In this document: positions 11,327 to 24,633 of the stretch, in pieces
Position numbering within the stretch: position 1 is the first letter of the stretch
How the letters are laid out: each line of letters starts with the position of its first letter
NCBI GenBank assembly: GCA_002794775.1
Contig: NBAY01000011.1
Location: forward strand, 310,001 to 374,000
DNA length: 64,000 nucleotides
Origin: Porodaedalea pini
Taxonomy: Eukaryota > Basidiomycota > Agaricomycetes > Hymenochaetales > Hymenochaetaceae
Direction: 5' to 3'
Notes under the pieces: generated by a model
Database searches by the model: none
Told to the model about the DNA's origin: nothing
Seen by the model: only the letters and a program-made list of their open reading frames with translations
Program-made: the position numbers and the translations under genes

Positions 11327-13229
11327 ATGGATAGCAAAATGCTGTCTAAAGCGAAAGCGTCTCTTCACAAGACAAAATCTACCCGTTCCCTTGTTAATCC
11401 CAAGGACCCCACCAAGTGTGAGGAGTGTAAACAGGATCTCCCCTATCACAGTCGCAAATGTGTTAGTGGGACCGCCAAGTTATGTGCCGAGTGTGGTCGC
11501 GATAAGACCTACAACCACAACGACGCTGTCTGTGAACTGGCCAAAAAGAATTGTGCTGCATGGTCACCCGATATCGAGGCGGACGAATATGCCGCCAAAC
11601 TGTGCAAACAAGGGGATCTCCCCCCCACACCAGAGATCGATTCACAGAACAGTCTTAAGCGTTCGAACTCTGAAGAGGAGCATAGGTCAATTCCACCTCC
11701 TGCCCGTGTTGATGACGATAAAATGGACGACGACGATTTGTACATCCCAGACGAACATCCCAGTCAGGCTCTCCAACTCGACAATGACATGGACCTTATT
11801 GATGAACAGGAAGATCCGGCAATCGCCAAAAAGGTCAACAGCAATTTTAACGATCTTACCAAGGACATCATTCATAAGATCACCACGTTTGTCACTCAAC
11901 CCACGTGGACCTCCCCCACCCCCTGGTACGATGATCCTGTCCTCGCTGGACATGCTCTTGCCGACATTGGCTCCAATCTCGTGTTTTGGATCAACCAGGC
12001 CAACGCTCTCGACAATGAAACTACTCTTTCAAACCATGCAAACGATGGTTTAAGAGCATTCCATTCTTCTTACTGCATTCACTCACCTTCTTTTAAGCAC
12101 ATATTCGAGAATATTTATGTCAATGCCCAAACCATCTGTGACCAAGAAATCACCAACACTATGCACTCTATGTCCTGGTCTATTCAACAACTTTCAGCTG
12201 TTGTTTCTTCTATTTCTGAGAAAACTAACAAAATTGAAAAACAGCTATCTGACACTCCTGTTTCCACTTCTAAATCTTTTGTTCCTGTGAGTACTAACTC
12301 TAACAAAAATGTCAAATTCTTTTCAGACCCAATCGGTTCCCATTTCATACATGACCCCAGGTTCCCTCCCCCTGCCCCTATCATCAAAAAGCATGTTCAG
12401 ACCCCAAAGGATGGGAAGACACAATACGCCGAGGCTATCGCAAAAACCCATATACCGGGTTCAGGTTATCGCATGAATTCAGAGGGCATGATATATGCAC
12501 CAGATGGTTATGCCCATTCCACCCATAACGCTCCCCGTGGTTCACAGACTACAGTTTATTACCCCCCTGTCGAAGCCATTGGAACAGACAAGGATGGCTT
12601 TACCACTGTATCATACGCCAAAGCCACACAGAAAAAACCAAAGCCTACACCTACTAAAGTAGTTCGTGTCACAGAAGAGAACCCTCAAGGGGAAATTTCT
12701 ACTGTTCCAATTAACAGATCTAACAGATCTGTAAATACTCGTGTTCGCAATGTTCGCCGCATTTTCTTTTCACTCCCAGGTGACCTGGCAGTCTGTCCTT
12801 CCACCCTTTCTGTTAAAAATTTGGTCTGCGCAGGCCTCAAAAGCAACCCACTCTTTAAACATTTGGTCGTGCTGAATGTGGAATACACATCTAACTCCAA
12901 TCTCCTAGTAGCATTTACTAACATATGTTCTGACTTCGATGCCCAACACAGTGCGCTTGTCACCCAGTTAAACCAAATCATCAACATTAGCGGTGCTCGA
13001 GCTTTTACGCCATTGCCCCAATTTAAGATGGTTATCCTGGGTGTCCCTGTATATGACAAGGACACCAAACTAATCTATTCGGAGAAGGATCTTATTGACA
13101 AAATTTCAGCACTCCCTCAATTTGAAGGGCATGAATTCATGTTCCCCCCTTGTTTCATGTTGTCCATCAAACGTCTCAACCAACAAGATTTCTGCAATGT
13201 TTCAGTCATCCTCAAAGACAACAGCCAAC
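11327..13229 (+). CDS. LINE ORF1 (RNA-binding, gag-like), 5' part
   Basis: About 634 codons with no stop, from ATG 11327 to the gypsy-A insertion. The N-terminus has Cys pairs (CEEC, CAEC) suggesting a metal-binding module at residues 24-65. A Ser/Pro/Thr-rich middle and a conserved-looking globular region (about residues 470-630) follow. The frame resumes exactly at 51127 when one copy of the 5 bp target duplication is removed, and there encodes zinc knuckles. Its role in related LINEs is to bind element RNA and chaperone target-primed reverse transcription. The frame is intact, in contrast to ORF2, although as it lies now it is interrupted. Confidence 0.8.
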
Positions 13230-13676
13230 TGTTAGGCAGGAGTCTGGGAGACGACTCAGACTGGGCAGGCCTTGGCTGACTGTCGTCTGGGATGTGCTAT
13301 ACTCGAGCAGGAACTCGGGACACGCTGTACTCAGACTAGGTCATCATGGAGGTAAGAGGATTAATACAATGTACTCTACTACAGGAGGGGGACACAGTCT
13401 CACCTAGGTCATCACAGAGGTAAGAGGAAAAGCAGAACAGGTGTTCAGATGTGATTCCTCTTCCTTATATACAGTGATCACCTCGTGAGAACCAGTTGCC
13501 CCATTGTCTAAGATTACATAAAGGGAATGGAATGGAATGAATGAAGGTCATGTGGAGGGAGTGTGAGAAATGATTGAAAAGATGATTAAATATAATGAAA
13601 AGGAGCGGTTAAGAGAAAAGAAATGGTAAAAGAAAAGTAAAAGAAAAGGTGAAAAAAAAAAGTTCAAGTCCTAACA
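13230..13676 (-). repeat. gypsy-A 3' LTR
   Basis: 447 bp, TGTTAG...CTAACA. Adjacent on the inner side is the C-rich complement of the polypurine tract (TTACCCCCCC at 13677-13686). Confidence 0.92.
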
Positions 13677-16600
13677 TTACCCCCCCTTCAAGGTTGGGCA
13701 TCCCAACCAACCAAGATCACGGTCGTCTGGTTCGGTGTTGACGAAGAGTGGATGGAGTCGTTGGCGAGGAATGTCGAGCCTTCAAGGAGCGCTGGGGTGT
13801 TTTTGATAGAATTCCGTGATCGCCTCCTTTGCGTTCTCACCAAAATCCGTCTCAGGCTTCCAGGTTGGTTCGTTGTATCCGACCCACTTGACGAGATACT
13901 GTAGTTTTCCTCGATGTAGACGTGAGTCGATGACTTCTTTGACTTCGTATTCCTCCTCATTGTCGACAATCTCCAGTGGTGGTGGTGGCTGCTGCTTCTG
14001 ACCTTCGAAGGACGGTTCGATAGCAGGTTTTAACAGGGCTTCGTTGAAGACAGGGTGGACCTTTTTCCATTGCTTTGGGAGCTTGAGTTTGTATGCACTT
14101 GCTCCCACTTTGTCAACAACGTCGAAGGGACCATACCACTTGTCAGCAAGCTTCTTCGTTGGCGAGTCTGTACTGATGTTTCATCTGTCAAGGAAGACCT
14201 TGTCGCCAACCTGGTACTCCACCGCTGTTCCTGCTGTTCGGTCATGGTAGCGTTTCATGTCCTCTGCTGCCTTGACCAGGTTGTCCTTCGCAACACGATG
14301 AGTCTCCTTGATGTGCTTTGCGAATTCTTCTGCTGACATGTTGGTAGAGGAAGTTTGTACTGTGTTGAAGCTCATAGGGTGACGCCCGGTGTTCGCATAG
14401 AAGGGAGACATCTTTGTCGCCGAGTGTTTGCAGTTGTTGTATGCAAATTCTGTGAGGGGGAGCCAGTCCTTCCAGTCCGATTGTCAATGGTTAACGAAAA
14501 GCCTAAGGTACTGTTCGAGCTCTTGGTTAACGCATTCAGTTTGACTGTCTGTCTGTGGGTGATATGCCGTTGACGGGTTGCCTTCGATGTGCAGGAGTTT
14601 GTATAGCTCCTTCATCATTGACGCATTGAACTGTGTGCCGCGGTCATGGATGATCTTCTTTGGTAGGCTGTGGAGGCGGAAGACGTGGTCGTGGTACAAC
14701 TGAGCCATGCCTTCTGCTGATAGCTTTGTCATTGTCAGGATCACGTGCATCTGTTTCGAGAATCTATCTACAAAGACACAGATCACATTGTGTCCCTTCG
14801 AGTCTGGGAGCTCTCCGATGAGGTCGACCGTAACAATTTCCCAAGGACCCTCAGGGACTGCGTTCAGGTGGAGTGGCCTTGATCTTGACGCCCTCAGAGC
14901 CTTTGTTCATTGACAGTGATCACACCCTCGGACATACACTCGGATGTCAGAGAACATTGATGCCCACCAGAAATCTCGACGTACCAGTTCGACCATCTTT
15001 GACGATCCAGGGTGTCCTGCCAGGGTCGAGTCATGGCATTCCCTCAGCACCACTTCCTTTATCGTTGATGGCACGTACACCTTGCCTTTCATGCATTGTA
15101 ACCCGTCGACTTCTGTCAGTCCTGCCGGCCTCTCCGACTTGTCCTGCACCCTCTGCGCATCACCCACTTGCTCCAACAACTCATCACGCGATGTCCTCAC
15201 CACTCCTCAGGTCAGCCACTTCTCCTTGATGAACACGACATTGTCATTGTCATCCTTGCCTTCGTCATAGCCCGTCTTGCACAATAGCAGATCTGCCTTG
15301 CCCATTGTCTTCCCCGACTTGTGTTCGAGGTGGAAGTTGAATTCTTTGAGCTCAGTTCGCCAGCGAGCTTGGCAATAGCTCAGTTTCTGTGCCGACCTGA
15401 AGTAGGTGAGGTTGGCGTGGTCGGACCAGATCTCAATCTTGTGACAGGCGCCGAGAAGGTACTGTCTCCATTCCTTGAGTGCCGAAACGATCGTGAGCAT
15501 CTCCTTGTCGTAGATCTCGTAGTTTCGTTCTGCCAGCAGGAGCACTTCTGACCTGTAGGCGACTACCTTCCACTTGCCTTCCTGCTTCTGCAACAGCATG
15601 CCTCCTAGCGTGAAGTTTGATGAGTCTGCTTCAATGCAGAAAGGGCCCTCATCATTCGCGATGGCCAGGACTGGAGGTGAGCAGAGACGTCGTCTCAACT
15701 CCTCAAATGCCTCTTGCTGTTTGGTCTCCCATACCCAGTCCTTCTTGCCTGTCAGCGACGTCAGTGGATGGACCACCTTGCTGTAGTCCTTGATGAATTG
15801 TTGCAGCCAGTTGCCCATGCCGAGGAATTGTTGCAGCTGTTTGAGGTTTCACGGGACTGGCCAGTCTGCAATTGCTTCTGTCTTCACCGGGTCCACCCTG
15901 ATCTCGCAATTACCGACAATGTGGCTGAGGTACTTCACGACCTTGGCATCGAACTCGCACTTTTTGGGCTTCAGGTATAGACCATTTTCTCGCAGGATCT
16001 GAAGTACTTGTCTTGATGTCTCAATATGTTCCTCGAGAGTTTGCGAGAGAATCAGTATATCGTCGAGATAGACAATGATCAAGTTATCATAGATCAGTCC
16101 CTTGAAGATGTGGTTGACAAAAGCCTGAAATGTTGCCAGTGCATTGCAAAGGCCAAAGAACATGACCATCGGTTCGAAAAGACCCATGTTCATGCAGAAC
16201 GCTGCCTTCCATTCATCGCCTTCTCGGGTCCGGACATTGTAGTATCCCCAGCAAAGATCAAGTTTAGTGATGAACCTTGCCTTCTTGACCTTGTCGACCA
16301 GTTCGTCGATGAGGGGGAGAGGATACTTGTTCTTGATCGTGCCGTCATTGAGTTTACAGTAGTCCTGGATCGGGCATAACAATTTGTCAGCCTTTTTAAT
16401 GAAAAAGAAGGGTGACGCCATTGGAGAGATCGACTTTCGTATGTGGCCTGACTTCAGGTTCTCTTCAAGGAAGTCCTTCAGCAACTGCTGTTCTATCGGT
16501 GTCAGCGGATAGATCTTGCAATCGCTAGGTTTGAAGTCGGGTTTCAAGTTGATGACGTGATCCCAGGGGCGATGTTCAGGTAGTCTTTCAAAGCCTTTCT

Positions 16601-17291
16601 CACTGAAGACATTGGCAAAGTCATTGAGGTATGCGGGCCAGGACACCTTGTCCATTTGCACCTCTCTCACCCTCCTCATCTCCTCCACCATCTCCTTCTC
16701 GATCATACACTCCTCTGGGCAATGGGTGAAGTTAATTGAACCTGTCTTCCAGTTGACCTCTGGGTTGTGATGTCGAAGCCAGTCGTAGCCAAGGAAGATG
16801 TTTGAAGACGCCAGGGATGTTATGGCAAGAACAATCCTTTCTTTGTGGTGTCCAATCATCAGCTCGACATTGATGTATTTCTCGATCAGACCAGCCTCGT
16901 TGTGTGTGCCATCTGCGTTGAGCACTGCAAGGGGTCTGATATAGTGCTTGGTCTCCAACCTGTATCATTTGATGAACCTCACGTCAATGCACGATCCCGT
17001 ACACCCCAAATCCACGAGGGCATGCGCATCTACCTCCCTTGTCTCACCCTCCACACTATGTCCGACGTTCAGGAGGAGGTCCAGCTGGTGTCTGCCAGTT
17101 CCCCTCATGAACAGTTGCTCATATTCACCATTCTCGTTCACACCGGTGGGGACTTTGTAATTGGAAAAACCATCGATGTCGTTCACATCTATGTAATGTA
17201 CAGACGGTTGGTTATATTTTAACGGATCCGGATCCAAAGTCCCTTGTTCTTCTTGGTCAGTTGCCCCGATGGCTACGCCTGACCACTCGCA
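13677..17291 (-). pseudogene. gypsy-A pol (protease, RT, RNase H, integrase, chromodomain), decayed
   Basis: Polyprotein read on the minus strand from a -1 shift site at 17297-17291. In order it shows an aspartic protease (LVDLGCTGSCID, where copies have DSG), reverse transcriptase (VYLDDILIL), RNase H, an integrase HHCC finger and D,D,E core, and a C-terminal chromodomain (LQYLVKWVGYNEPTWKPE). The frame is cut into at least seven pieces by TGA codons (for example near 14178, 14481, 15846 and 16962), mostly at positions where intact copies have CGA. The catalytic motifs are still readable, so decay is by point mutation without large deletion. Confidence 0.85.
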
Positions 17292-17687
17292 AAACCCTGC
17301 GAGTCAACGACCTCTTTGTCATCTCCCTCCTCTTCCATGTAGTCCTCCACTGTCGACCTTCAAGTGTCTATGACTTCCTCGAATGCCGTTTCCTTCATTG
17401 CGCCTAGCTCATCGGTGAGGAGGTGACATTTGCCGGGCGCCATCATCTGCAGCATACACTGCACGATCATCTTCCCTTGCAGGCACGTGTCCTTGAAGTG
17501 ACCGAGCTGACCACAGATCCAGCACGCGTGTTGGTGTTGCGCCTCATTCATTGAGATGTCCATCAGCTGGCTGGTGCCTCTAAAGGTAATGCCGGTCGCA
17601 TCGCATTTGTCGACGTGGGGGACTGCTGCCTGGTGATGAACTGGGGGTGCATGTTGCTGCTGCGGGTGTGGTGGGGGTGGAAATGCT
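17273..17687 (-). pseudogene. gypsy-A gag, C-terminal part
   Basis: Contains the CCHC knuckle (CWICGQLGHFKDTCLQ) and the acidic tail of Gag, ending near 17273. The rest of gag lies at 49304-49970, beyond element B. The Gag end overlaps the pol frame. Confidence 0.8.
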
Positions 17688-17692
17688 TGGCC

Positions 17693-18131
17693 TGTTAGGT
17701 GGGAGTCCAGGAGACGGCTTGGACTGGGCAGGCCTCGGCTGACTGTCAGCTGGGATGTGCTATACTTGAGCGGGGACTCGGGACATGCTGTACTCAGGCT
17801 AGGTCATCATGGAGGTAAGAGGATTAATACAATGTACTCTACTACAGGAGGGGGATGCAGTCTCACCTAGGTTGTCACAGAGGTAAGAGGAAAAGCAGAA
17901 CAAGTGTTTGGATGTGATTCCTCTTCCTTATATACAGTGATCACCTTGTGAGAACCGGTTGCCCTATTGTCTAAGATTACATAAAGAGAGCAGAATGGAA
18001 CGAATGAAGGTCATGTGAAAGGAGTATGGGAAATGATTGAAAAGATGATTAATTATAATGAAAAGGAGCAATTAAAATAAAAGAAATGATAGAAGGAAAA
18101 TAAAAGAAAGGAAAAAGTTCGAGTCCTGACA
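17693..18131 (-). repeat. gypsy-B 3' LTR
   Basis: 439 bp, TGTTAG...CTGACA, followed inward by the polypurine-tract complement at 18132-18142. Confidence 0.9.
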
Positions 18132-21100
18132 TTACCCCCCCCTCAAGGTTGGGCGTCCCAACCAACCAAGATCATGGTCGTCTGGCTCGGTGTCAACGAA
18201 GAGTGGGCGGAGTCGTTGGTGAGGAATGTCGAGTCTTTGAGGAGTGCTGGGGTGTTTCTGATAGAACTCAGCGATCGCCTCCTTTGCGTTCTCACTGAAG
18301 TCCGTTTCAGGCTGCCAGGTCGGTTCATTGTATCCGACCCACTTGATGAGGTACTGCAGTTTTCCTCGATGCAGACATGAGTTGATGACCTCCTCGACCT
18401 TGTATTCTTCCTCATTGTCAACAATCTCCAGTGGTGGCGGTGGCTGCTGTTTCTGACCTTCGAAGGACGGTTCGATAGCAGGTTTTAACAGGGCTTCATT
18501 GAAGATGGGGTGGACCTTTTTCCATTGCTTTGGGAGCTTGAGCTTGTACGCGCTTGCTCCCACCTTGTTGACAATGTCGAAGGGACCGTACCACTTGTCA
18601 GCAAGCTTCTTCGTTGGTGAATCTGTGCTGATGTTTCGTCCATTGAGGAAGACCTTGTCGCCAGTCTGGTACTCCACCGATGTTCCTGCCATCCGGTCGT
18701 GGTAGCGTTTCATGTCCTCCGCTGCCTTGACCAGGTTGTCCTTCACAATGCAATGAGTCTCCTTGATGTGCTTTGCGAATTCTTCTGCTGACATGTTGGC
18801 AGAGGAAGTTTGTACTGCGTTGAAGCTCATAGGGTGACGTCTGGTGTTCACATAGAAGGGAGACATCTTTGTCGCCGAGTGTTTGCAGTTGTTGTATGCA
18901 AATTCTGTGAGGGGGAGCCAGTCCTTCCAGTCCAATTGTCGATGGTTAACGAAGAGCCTAAGGTACTGTTCGAGCTCTTGGTTAATGTGTTCAGTCTGAC
19001 CGTCTGTCTGTGGATGATATGCCATTGACGGGTTGCCTTTGATGTGCAGGAGTTTGTATAGCTCCTTCATCATCAATGCGTTAAACTGCGTGCCATGGTC
19101 ATGGATGATCTTCTTTGGTAGGCCATGGAGGTGGAAGATGTGGTCGCGGTACAACTGAGCCATGCCTTCTGCTGACAGTTTTGTCATTGTCAGGATCACA
19201 TGCATCTGTTTCGAGAATCTATCTACGAAGACGCAGATCACATTGTGTCCCTTTGAGTCTGGGAGCTCTCCGATGAGGTTGACCGTAACAATTTCCCAAG
19301 GGCCCTCAGGGACTGCATTCGGGTGGAGTGGCCTTGACCTTGATGCCCTCAGAGCCTTTGTTCACTGACAGTGATCACACCCTCGGACATATGCTTGGAC
19401 GTCAGAGAACATTGATGCCCACCAGAAATCTCGACGAACGAGCTCCACTGTTTTCAATGCTCCTGGATGTCCAGCCAGTACTGAGTCGTGACATTCCCAC
19501 AACACAGATTCCTTCATCATCGACGGGACGTATACCTTGCCCTTCATCCACCACAAACCGTTGACCTTTGTCATCCCTGTCGGCCTCTCCGACTTGTTCT
19601 GTGCCCTCTGTGCTTCACCCACCCGTTCCAACACCTTGTCACACGACGCCCTCACCACTCCACGATTCAGCCACTTCTCTTTGATGAACACGACACCATC
19701 ATTGTCATCCTTGCCTTTGTCATAGCCGGCTTTGCGTGACAGTAGGTCCGCCTTGCCCATCGTCTTCCCCGACTTGTGTTCAAGGTGGAAGTCGAATTCT
19801 TCAAGCTCAGTTTGCCAGTGAGCTTGTCGATAGCTCAGCTTTTGTGCCAACCTGAAGTAGGTGAGGTTGGCGTGATCAGACCAGATCTCGATAGGGTGAC
19901 GGGCACCGAGGAGGTATTGTCTCCACTCCTTGAGTGCCAAAATGATCGCGAGCATCTCCTTGTTGTAGATCTCGTAGTTTTGTTCCGCCGGCAGGAGCAC
20001 TTCCAACCTGTAGGCAACTACCCTCCACTTGCCTTCCTGCTTCTGCAACAACACTCCTCCAAGCGTGAAGTTTGATGAGTCCGCTTCGACGCAGAAAGGG
20101 CCCTCATCGTTCGCAATGGCCAGGACTGGAGGTGAGCAGAGACGTTGTCTCAGCTCCTCAAACACTTCCTGCTGTTCAGTCTCCCATACCCAGTCCTTCT
20201 TGCCTGTCAGCAACGTCAATGGATGGACTATCTTGCTGTAATCCTTGATGAACCGTTGCAGCCAGTTGCCCATGCCAAGGAACTGTTGCAGCTGTTTGAC
20301 GTTTCGTGGGATGGGCCAGTCTGCGATTGCTTCCATCTTCACTGGGTCTGCTCTGATCTCACCATTGCCGATGATGTGGCTGAGGTACTTTACTACCTTG
20401 GCATCGAACTCGCACTTCTCCGGTTTCAGGTACAGGCCATTCTCTCGCAAGATCTGAAGGACGCGCCTCGACATCTCAATATGTTCCTTGAGAGTTTGCG
20501 AGAGAATCAGTATGTCATTGAGGTAGACAATGATCAAGTTATCGTAGATTAGTCCTTTGAAGATGTGGTTGACAAAGGCCTGGAACGTCGCCGGTGCATT
20601 GCAAAGACCAAAAAACATAACTGTCAGTTCGAAGAGACCCATGTTTGTGTGGAATGCTGCCTTCCACTCATCTCCTTCACAGATCCGGATGTTGTAGTAT
20701 CCTCAGTGAAGGTCGAGCTTGGTGATGAACTTCACCTTCTTGACCTTATCGACGAGTTCATTGATGAGGGGGAGAGGGTACTTGTTCTTGATCATCCCCT
20801 CGTTAAGCTTCCGGTAGTCCTGAATTGGGTGTAGAGACTTGTTGGCCTTCTTGATGAAGAAAAAGGGGGACGCCATCGGTGAGATCGACTTTTGTATGTG
20901 GCCCGACTTCAAGTTCTCTTTGAGGAAGTCCTTCAGCAATTGCTGTTCCATCGGTGTCAATGGGTAGATCTTGCAGTCGCTAGGCTTAAAGTCGGGTTTT
21001 AAGTCGATGATGTGATCCCAGGGTCTATGTTCCGGTAGTTTTTCAAAGCCTTTTTCACTGAAGACGTCGGCAAAGTCATTGAGGTATGCGGGCCAGGGCA

Positions 21101-21745
21101 CCTTGTCCATTCACACCTCTCTCACCCTCCTCATCTCCTCCACAACCTCCTTCTCGATTGCGCACTCCTCCGGGCAACAGGTGAATTCAATTGAACCCGT
21201 CTTCCAATCGACCTCCGGGTTGTGGCATCGAAGCCAGTTGTAGCCCAGGAAGATGTTTGATGATGCCAGGGATGTCACCGCAAGGACGATCCTTTCCTTG
21301 TGATGTCCGATCATTAGCTCAATGTCAACGTACTTCTCAATCAAACCGGCCTCATTGTGTGTGCCGTCTGCATTGAGCACTGCCAGGGGTCTGATGTAGT
21401 GTTTGGTTTCCAACCCATAGCGTTTGATGAACCTTATGTCAATACACGATCCCATACACCCCGAATCCACAAGTGCATGCGCATCTACCTCCCTTGTCTC
21501 ACCTTCCATGCTATGTCCGACGTTCAGGAGGAGGTCCAGCTGGTGTCCGCCAGTTCCCCTCATGAACAGCTGCTTGTACTCACCTTTCTTATTCACATCA
21601 GTGGGGACTTTGTAATTGGGAGAACCATCAACGTCGTTTGCATCTATGTATCGTACAGACGGTTGGTTATATTTTAGCGAGTCCAGATTCGAAGTCCCTT
21701 GTTCTACTTGGTCAGTCGCCCAATGGCTATGCCTGACCACTCACA
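18132..21745 (-). pseudogene. gypsy-B pol, three-quarters open
   Basis: Same domain order as the other copies. The integrase and chromodomain end is open over 369 codons (19241-18132), including DYQ-type D,D,E core motifs (HDHGTQFNA; NQELEQYL) and the chromodomain. Upstream pieces 20642-19362 (RT and RNase H), 21110-20703 and 21740-21111 (protease LVDSGCMGSCID) are separated by TGA codons at about 19359, 20700 and 21108. The last of these matches a stop at the same place in copy D (26370). The stop at 20700 is a TGG to TGA change, so it is not a CpG event on this strand. The -1 shift site is at 21751-21745. Confidence 0.85.
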
Positions 21746-22039
21746 AAACCCTGTGAGTCGATGACCTCTTTGTCATCTCCCTCCTCTTCCATGTAGTCCT
21801 CCACTGTTGACCTTCGAGTGTCTACGACTTCCTCAAATGCTGATTCCTTCATTGCACCTAGCTCATCAGCGAGGAGGCAATGTTCGCCAGGTGCCATCAT
21901 CTGCAGCATACGCTGCACGATCGTCTTTCCTTGTGGGCACGCATCCTTGAAGTGACCCAGCTGGCTGCAGATCCAGCATGCACGTTGGCGTTGCACCTCA
22001 TTCATCGAGACGTCCATTGGCTGGCCGGTGCCTCCAAAG
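21727..22039 (-). pseudogene. gypsy-B gag, C-terminal part
   Basis: Open 3' end of gag with the CCHC knuckle (CWICSQLGHFKDACPQ) and stop at 21727. It is cut off by element C at the perfect duplication GTAAC. Confidence 0.82.
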
Positions 22040-22044
22040 GTAAC

Positions 22045-22485
22045 TGTTAGGCGGGAGTCCGGGAGACGACTCGGACTGGGCAAGCCTCAGCTGACTGTCG
22101 TCTGGGACGTGTTATGCTCGAGAGGGGGCTCGGGACACGCTATAGTCAGGCTAGGTCGTCACGGAGGTAAGAGGATTAATACAATATACTCTACTACAGG
22201 AGGGGGATGCGGTCTCACCTAGGTCGTCACAGAGGTAAGAGGAAAAGCAGAACAGGTGTTCAGATGCAATTCCTCTTCCTTATATACAGTGATCACCTCG
22301 TGAGAACCAGTTGCCCCATTGTCTAGGATTATATAATGGGAGCAGAATGGAACGAATGAAGGTCACGTGAAGGGAGTGTGGGAAATGATTGAAAAGATGA
22401 TTAATTATAATGGAAAGGAGCGGTTAAAAGAAAAGGAAAAGGGAAAGGGGAAAATAAAGAAAGGGTGAAAGTTCAAGTTCTGACA
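22045..22485 (-). repeat. gypsy-C 3' LTR
   Basis: 441 bp, followed inward by the polypurine-tract complement at 22486-22497. Confidence 0.92.
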
Positions 22486-23496
22486 TTACCCCCCCTTCAA
22501 GGTTGGGCGTCCCAACCAACCAAGATCGCGGTCGTCTGGCTCAGTGTCGATGAAGTGTGGGCGAAGTCGTTGGTGAGGAATTTCGAGTTTTTGAGGGGCG
22601 CCGGGGTGTCTTCAATAGAATTCAGCGATCGCCTCCTTCGCGTTCTCGCCAAAGTCCATCTCTGGCTGCCACGTTGGTTTGTTGTAGCCAACCCACTTGA
22701 CGAGGTATTGTAGCTTCCCTCGGTGCAGACGCGAGTCTAGGACTTCCTCAATCTCATACTCTTCCTCGTTGTCGACGATGTCAGGTGGCGGCGGTGGCTG
22801 TTGTTTCTGACTTTTGAAAGACGGTTCAACTGCGGGTTTCAGCAGGGCCTCATTGAAGACTGGGTGGACCTTTTTCCATCACTTTGGGAGCTTGAGCTTG
22901 TACACGCTCACTCCCACCTTGTCGACGATCTCAAAGGGACCATACCACTTGTCTGCTAGCTTCTTCGTCGGTGAGTCTGTGCTGATGTTTCACCCATCGA
23001 GGAAAATCTTGTCTCCAGCCTTGTACTCCACCGAAGCCCCTGCTGTCTGGTCATGGTAGCGCTTCATATCCTCTGCCGCCTTGACCAGATTGTCCTTTGC
23101 TACACGATGAGTCTCCTTGATGTGCTTCACGAATTCTTCCGCCGACATGTTGGCAGAGGAAGTTCGTACGGTGTCGAAGCTCTTAGGGTGACGTCCGGTG
23201 TTCGCGTAGAAGGGTGACATTTTCGTCGCCGAGTGTTCACGGTTATTCTAAGCGAACTCTGCGAGGGGGAGCCAGTCTTTCCAGTCTGATTGCAGATGGT
23301 CAACAAAGAGTCGGAGATACTGTTCGAGTTCTTGGTTGACACGTTCCATCTGACCATCCGTTTGTGGGTGGTATGCGGTTGACGGGTTGCCTTCGATGTG
23401 CAGGAGATTGTACAGCTCCTTCATCATCAATGCATCAAATTGTGTGCCTCGGTCGTGAATGATCTTCTTTGGTAGGCCATGGAGACAGAAGATGTG
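22486..23496 (-). pseudogene. gypsy-C integrase C-terminal half and chromodomain
   Basis: 3' end of pol, in pieces. It includes the integrase E region (NQELEQYL), KMSPF-type segment and chromodomain, with TGA stops at about 22990 and 23245. It joins the piece at 29780 when element D (duplication GTCGC) is removed. Confidence 0.8.
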
Positions 23497-23501
23497 GTCG
23501 C

Positions 23502-23923
23502 TGTTAGGACTCGAACTTTTTCTTTCTTTTATTTTCCTTTTATCATTTCTTTTCTTTTAATCAATCCTTTTCATTATATTTAATCATCTTTTCAATCATT
23601 TCTCACACTTCCTCCACATGACCTTCATTCGTTCCATTCCGCTTGTTTATGTAACTTTAGATAATATAGTCCCACGGTCGCTGTTATAAGAGGTCTCAGG
23701 AATCGCATGAACTCCTTGTTCTGCTTTTCCTCTTACCTCCGCGACGACCTAGGTGAGACTCGCTCCCCTTGTATTAGTTTAGACTTGTATTAATCCTCTT
23801 ACCTCCACGACGACCTAGCCTGAGTAAGCGTGTCCCGAGTCTACACTCGAGTATAGCACGTCCCAGACAACAGTCAGACGAGGCCTGCCCAGTCCGAGTC
23901 GTCTCCCGGACTCCTGCCTAACA
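23502..23923 (+). repeat. gypsy-D 5' LTR
   Basis: 422 bp, TGTTAG...CTAACA. GTTCTGCTTTT at 23718-23728 lies about 25 bp downstream of a TTATAAG box. Confidence 0.93.
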
Positions 23924-23924
23924 T

Positions 23925-23935
23925 AAAAGCAGAAC
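23925..23935 (+). promoter_or_regulatory. Self-primer binding site of gypsy-D
   Basis: AAAAGCAGAAC starts two bases after the 5' LTR. It is the exact complement of GTTCTGCTTTT at 23718-23728 in the LTR, the expected transcript 5' end. Confidence 0.7.
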
Positions 23936-24633
23936 CTCCCCCAGGCTCATCCCCAGCGTATGTCGTCACTGTCGACTCGCCTTCACTCGGTCTAGAGGAG
24001 CGCTCCCCTCGACGGACTTGACGTGTAAACCCCCTAAACGACAACCCTCAACCCTGCCCAGACGTTTTCGGACGTTCGTGTATTACATAAACATTGCAAC
24101 TGACTTTTCCTGGCCCTGGCTCTCCGAATTAGCCTCTGGTGGAGCACGCACCTGATGTGGATGTGGGTAACCAGACGAGTACAAACTTCGACGGCAATCT
24201 CATTTGTGATCTCGCTCAGATCCTACCGCCTCGTCATCAACTTTGCCAACGAACCCGTTCAACGTTGGCGTAACCCCGGATCAAACGCACAACCGATCCC
24301 TGTCCCTCCACCTACATCAAGATAGATCTTACTGACGAACAGCAATGGGCCCTTCCTGCATCAGCCCGTTGGGATCCAGACCGACCAGGCTACGTTGCGA
24401 CCAATAATAGCGGCGTCACTCACAACATCTGGTGGAGCAAAATCCGGCGCAGCTGGTATTTGTCAGACGAACAAGGAAGGAGAGCCAGGTGGCCCCCAGC
24501 CGCTCCATTGTCGCCTGTGCCATCGACGTCTACGGTCAACCTACCACCGACCCCAGGTCCTTACCGCAAGACCAACAGAGACCCCTCACCGCTGACTCCC
24601 CCGGAACCTTTGACACCCGCACCTGAACCCGTG
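23936..24633 (+). other. gypsy-D leader
   Basis: About 700 bp between primer site and gag. It includes the ATG-less gag-like extension also present in the other copies; here the frame is interrupted. Confidence 0.6.

Noticed and set aside
11327..13266. ORF1 as a host zinc-binding gene ending just inside the LTR
   Set aside because: The last ~12 codons and the stop are LTR sequence, and the frame continues at 51127; it is LINE ORF1.
23925..23935. tRNA primer binding site for the gypsy elements
   Set aside because: No tRNA 3' CCA complement (TGG) is seen at the LTR edge; the 11-mer instead matches the element's own LTR.
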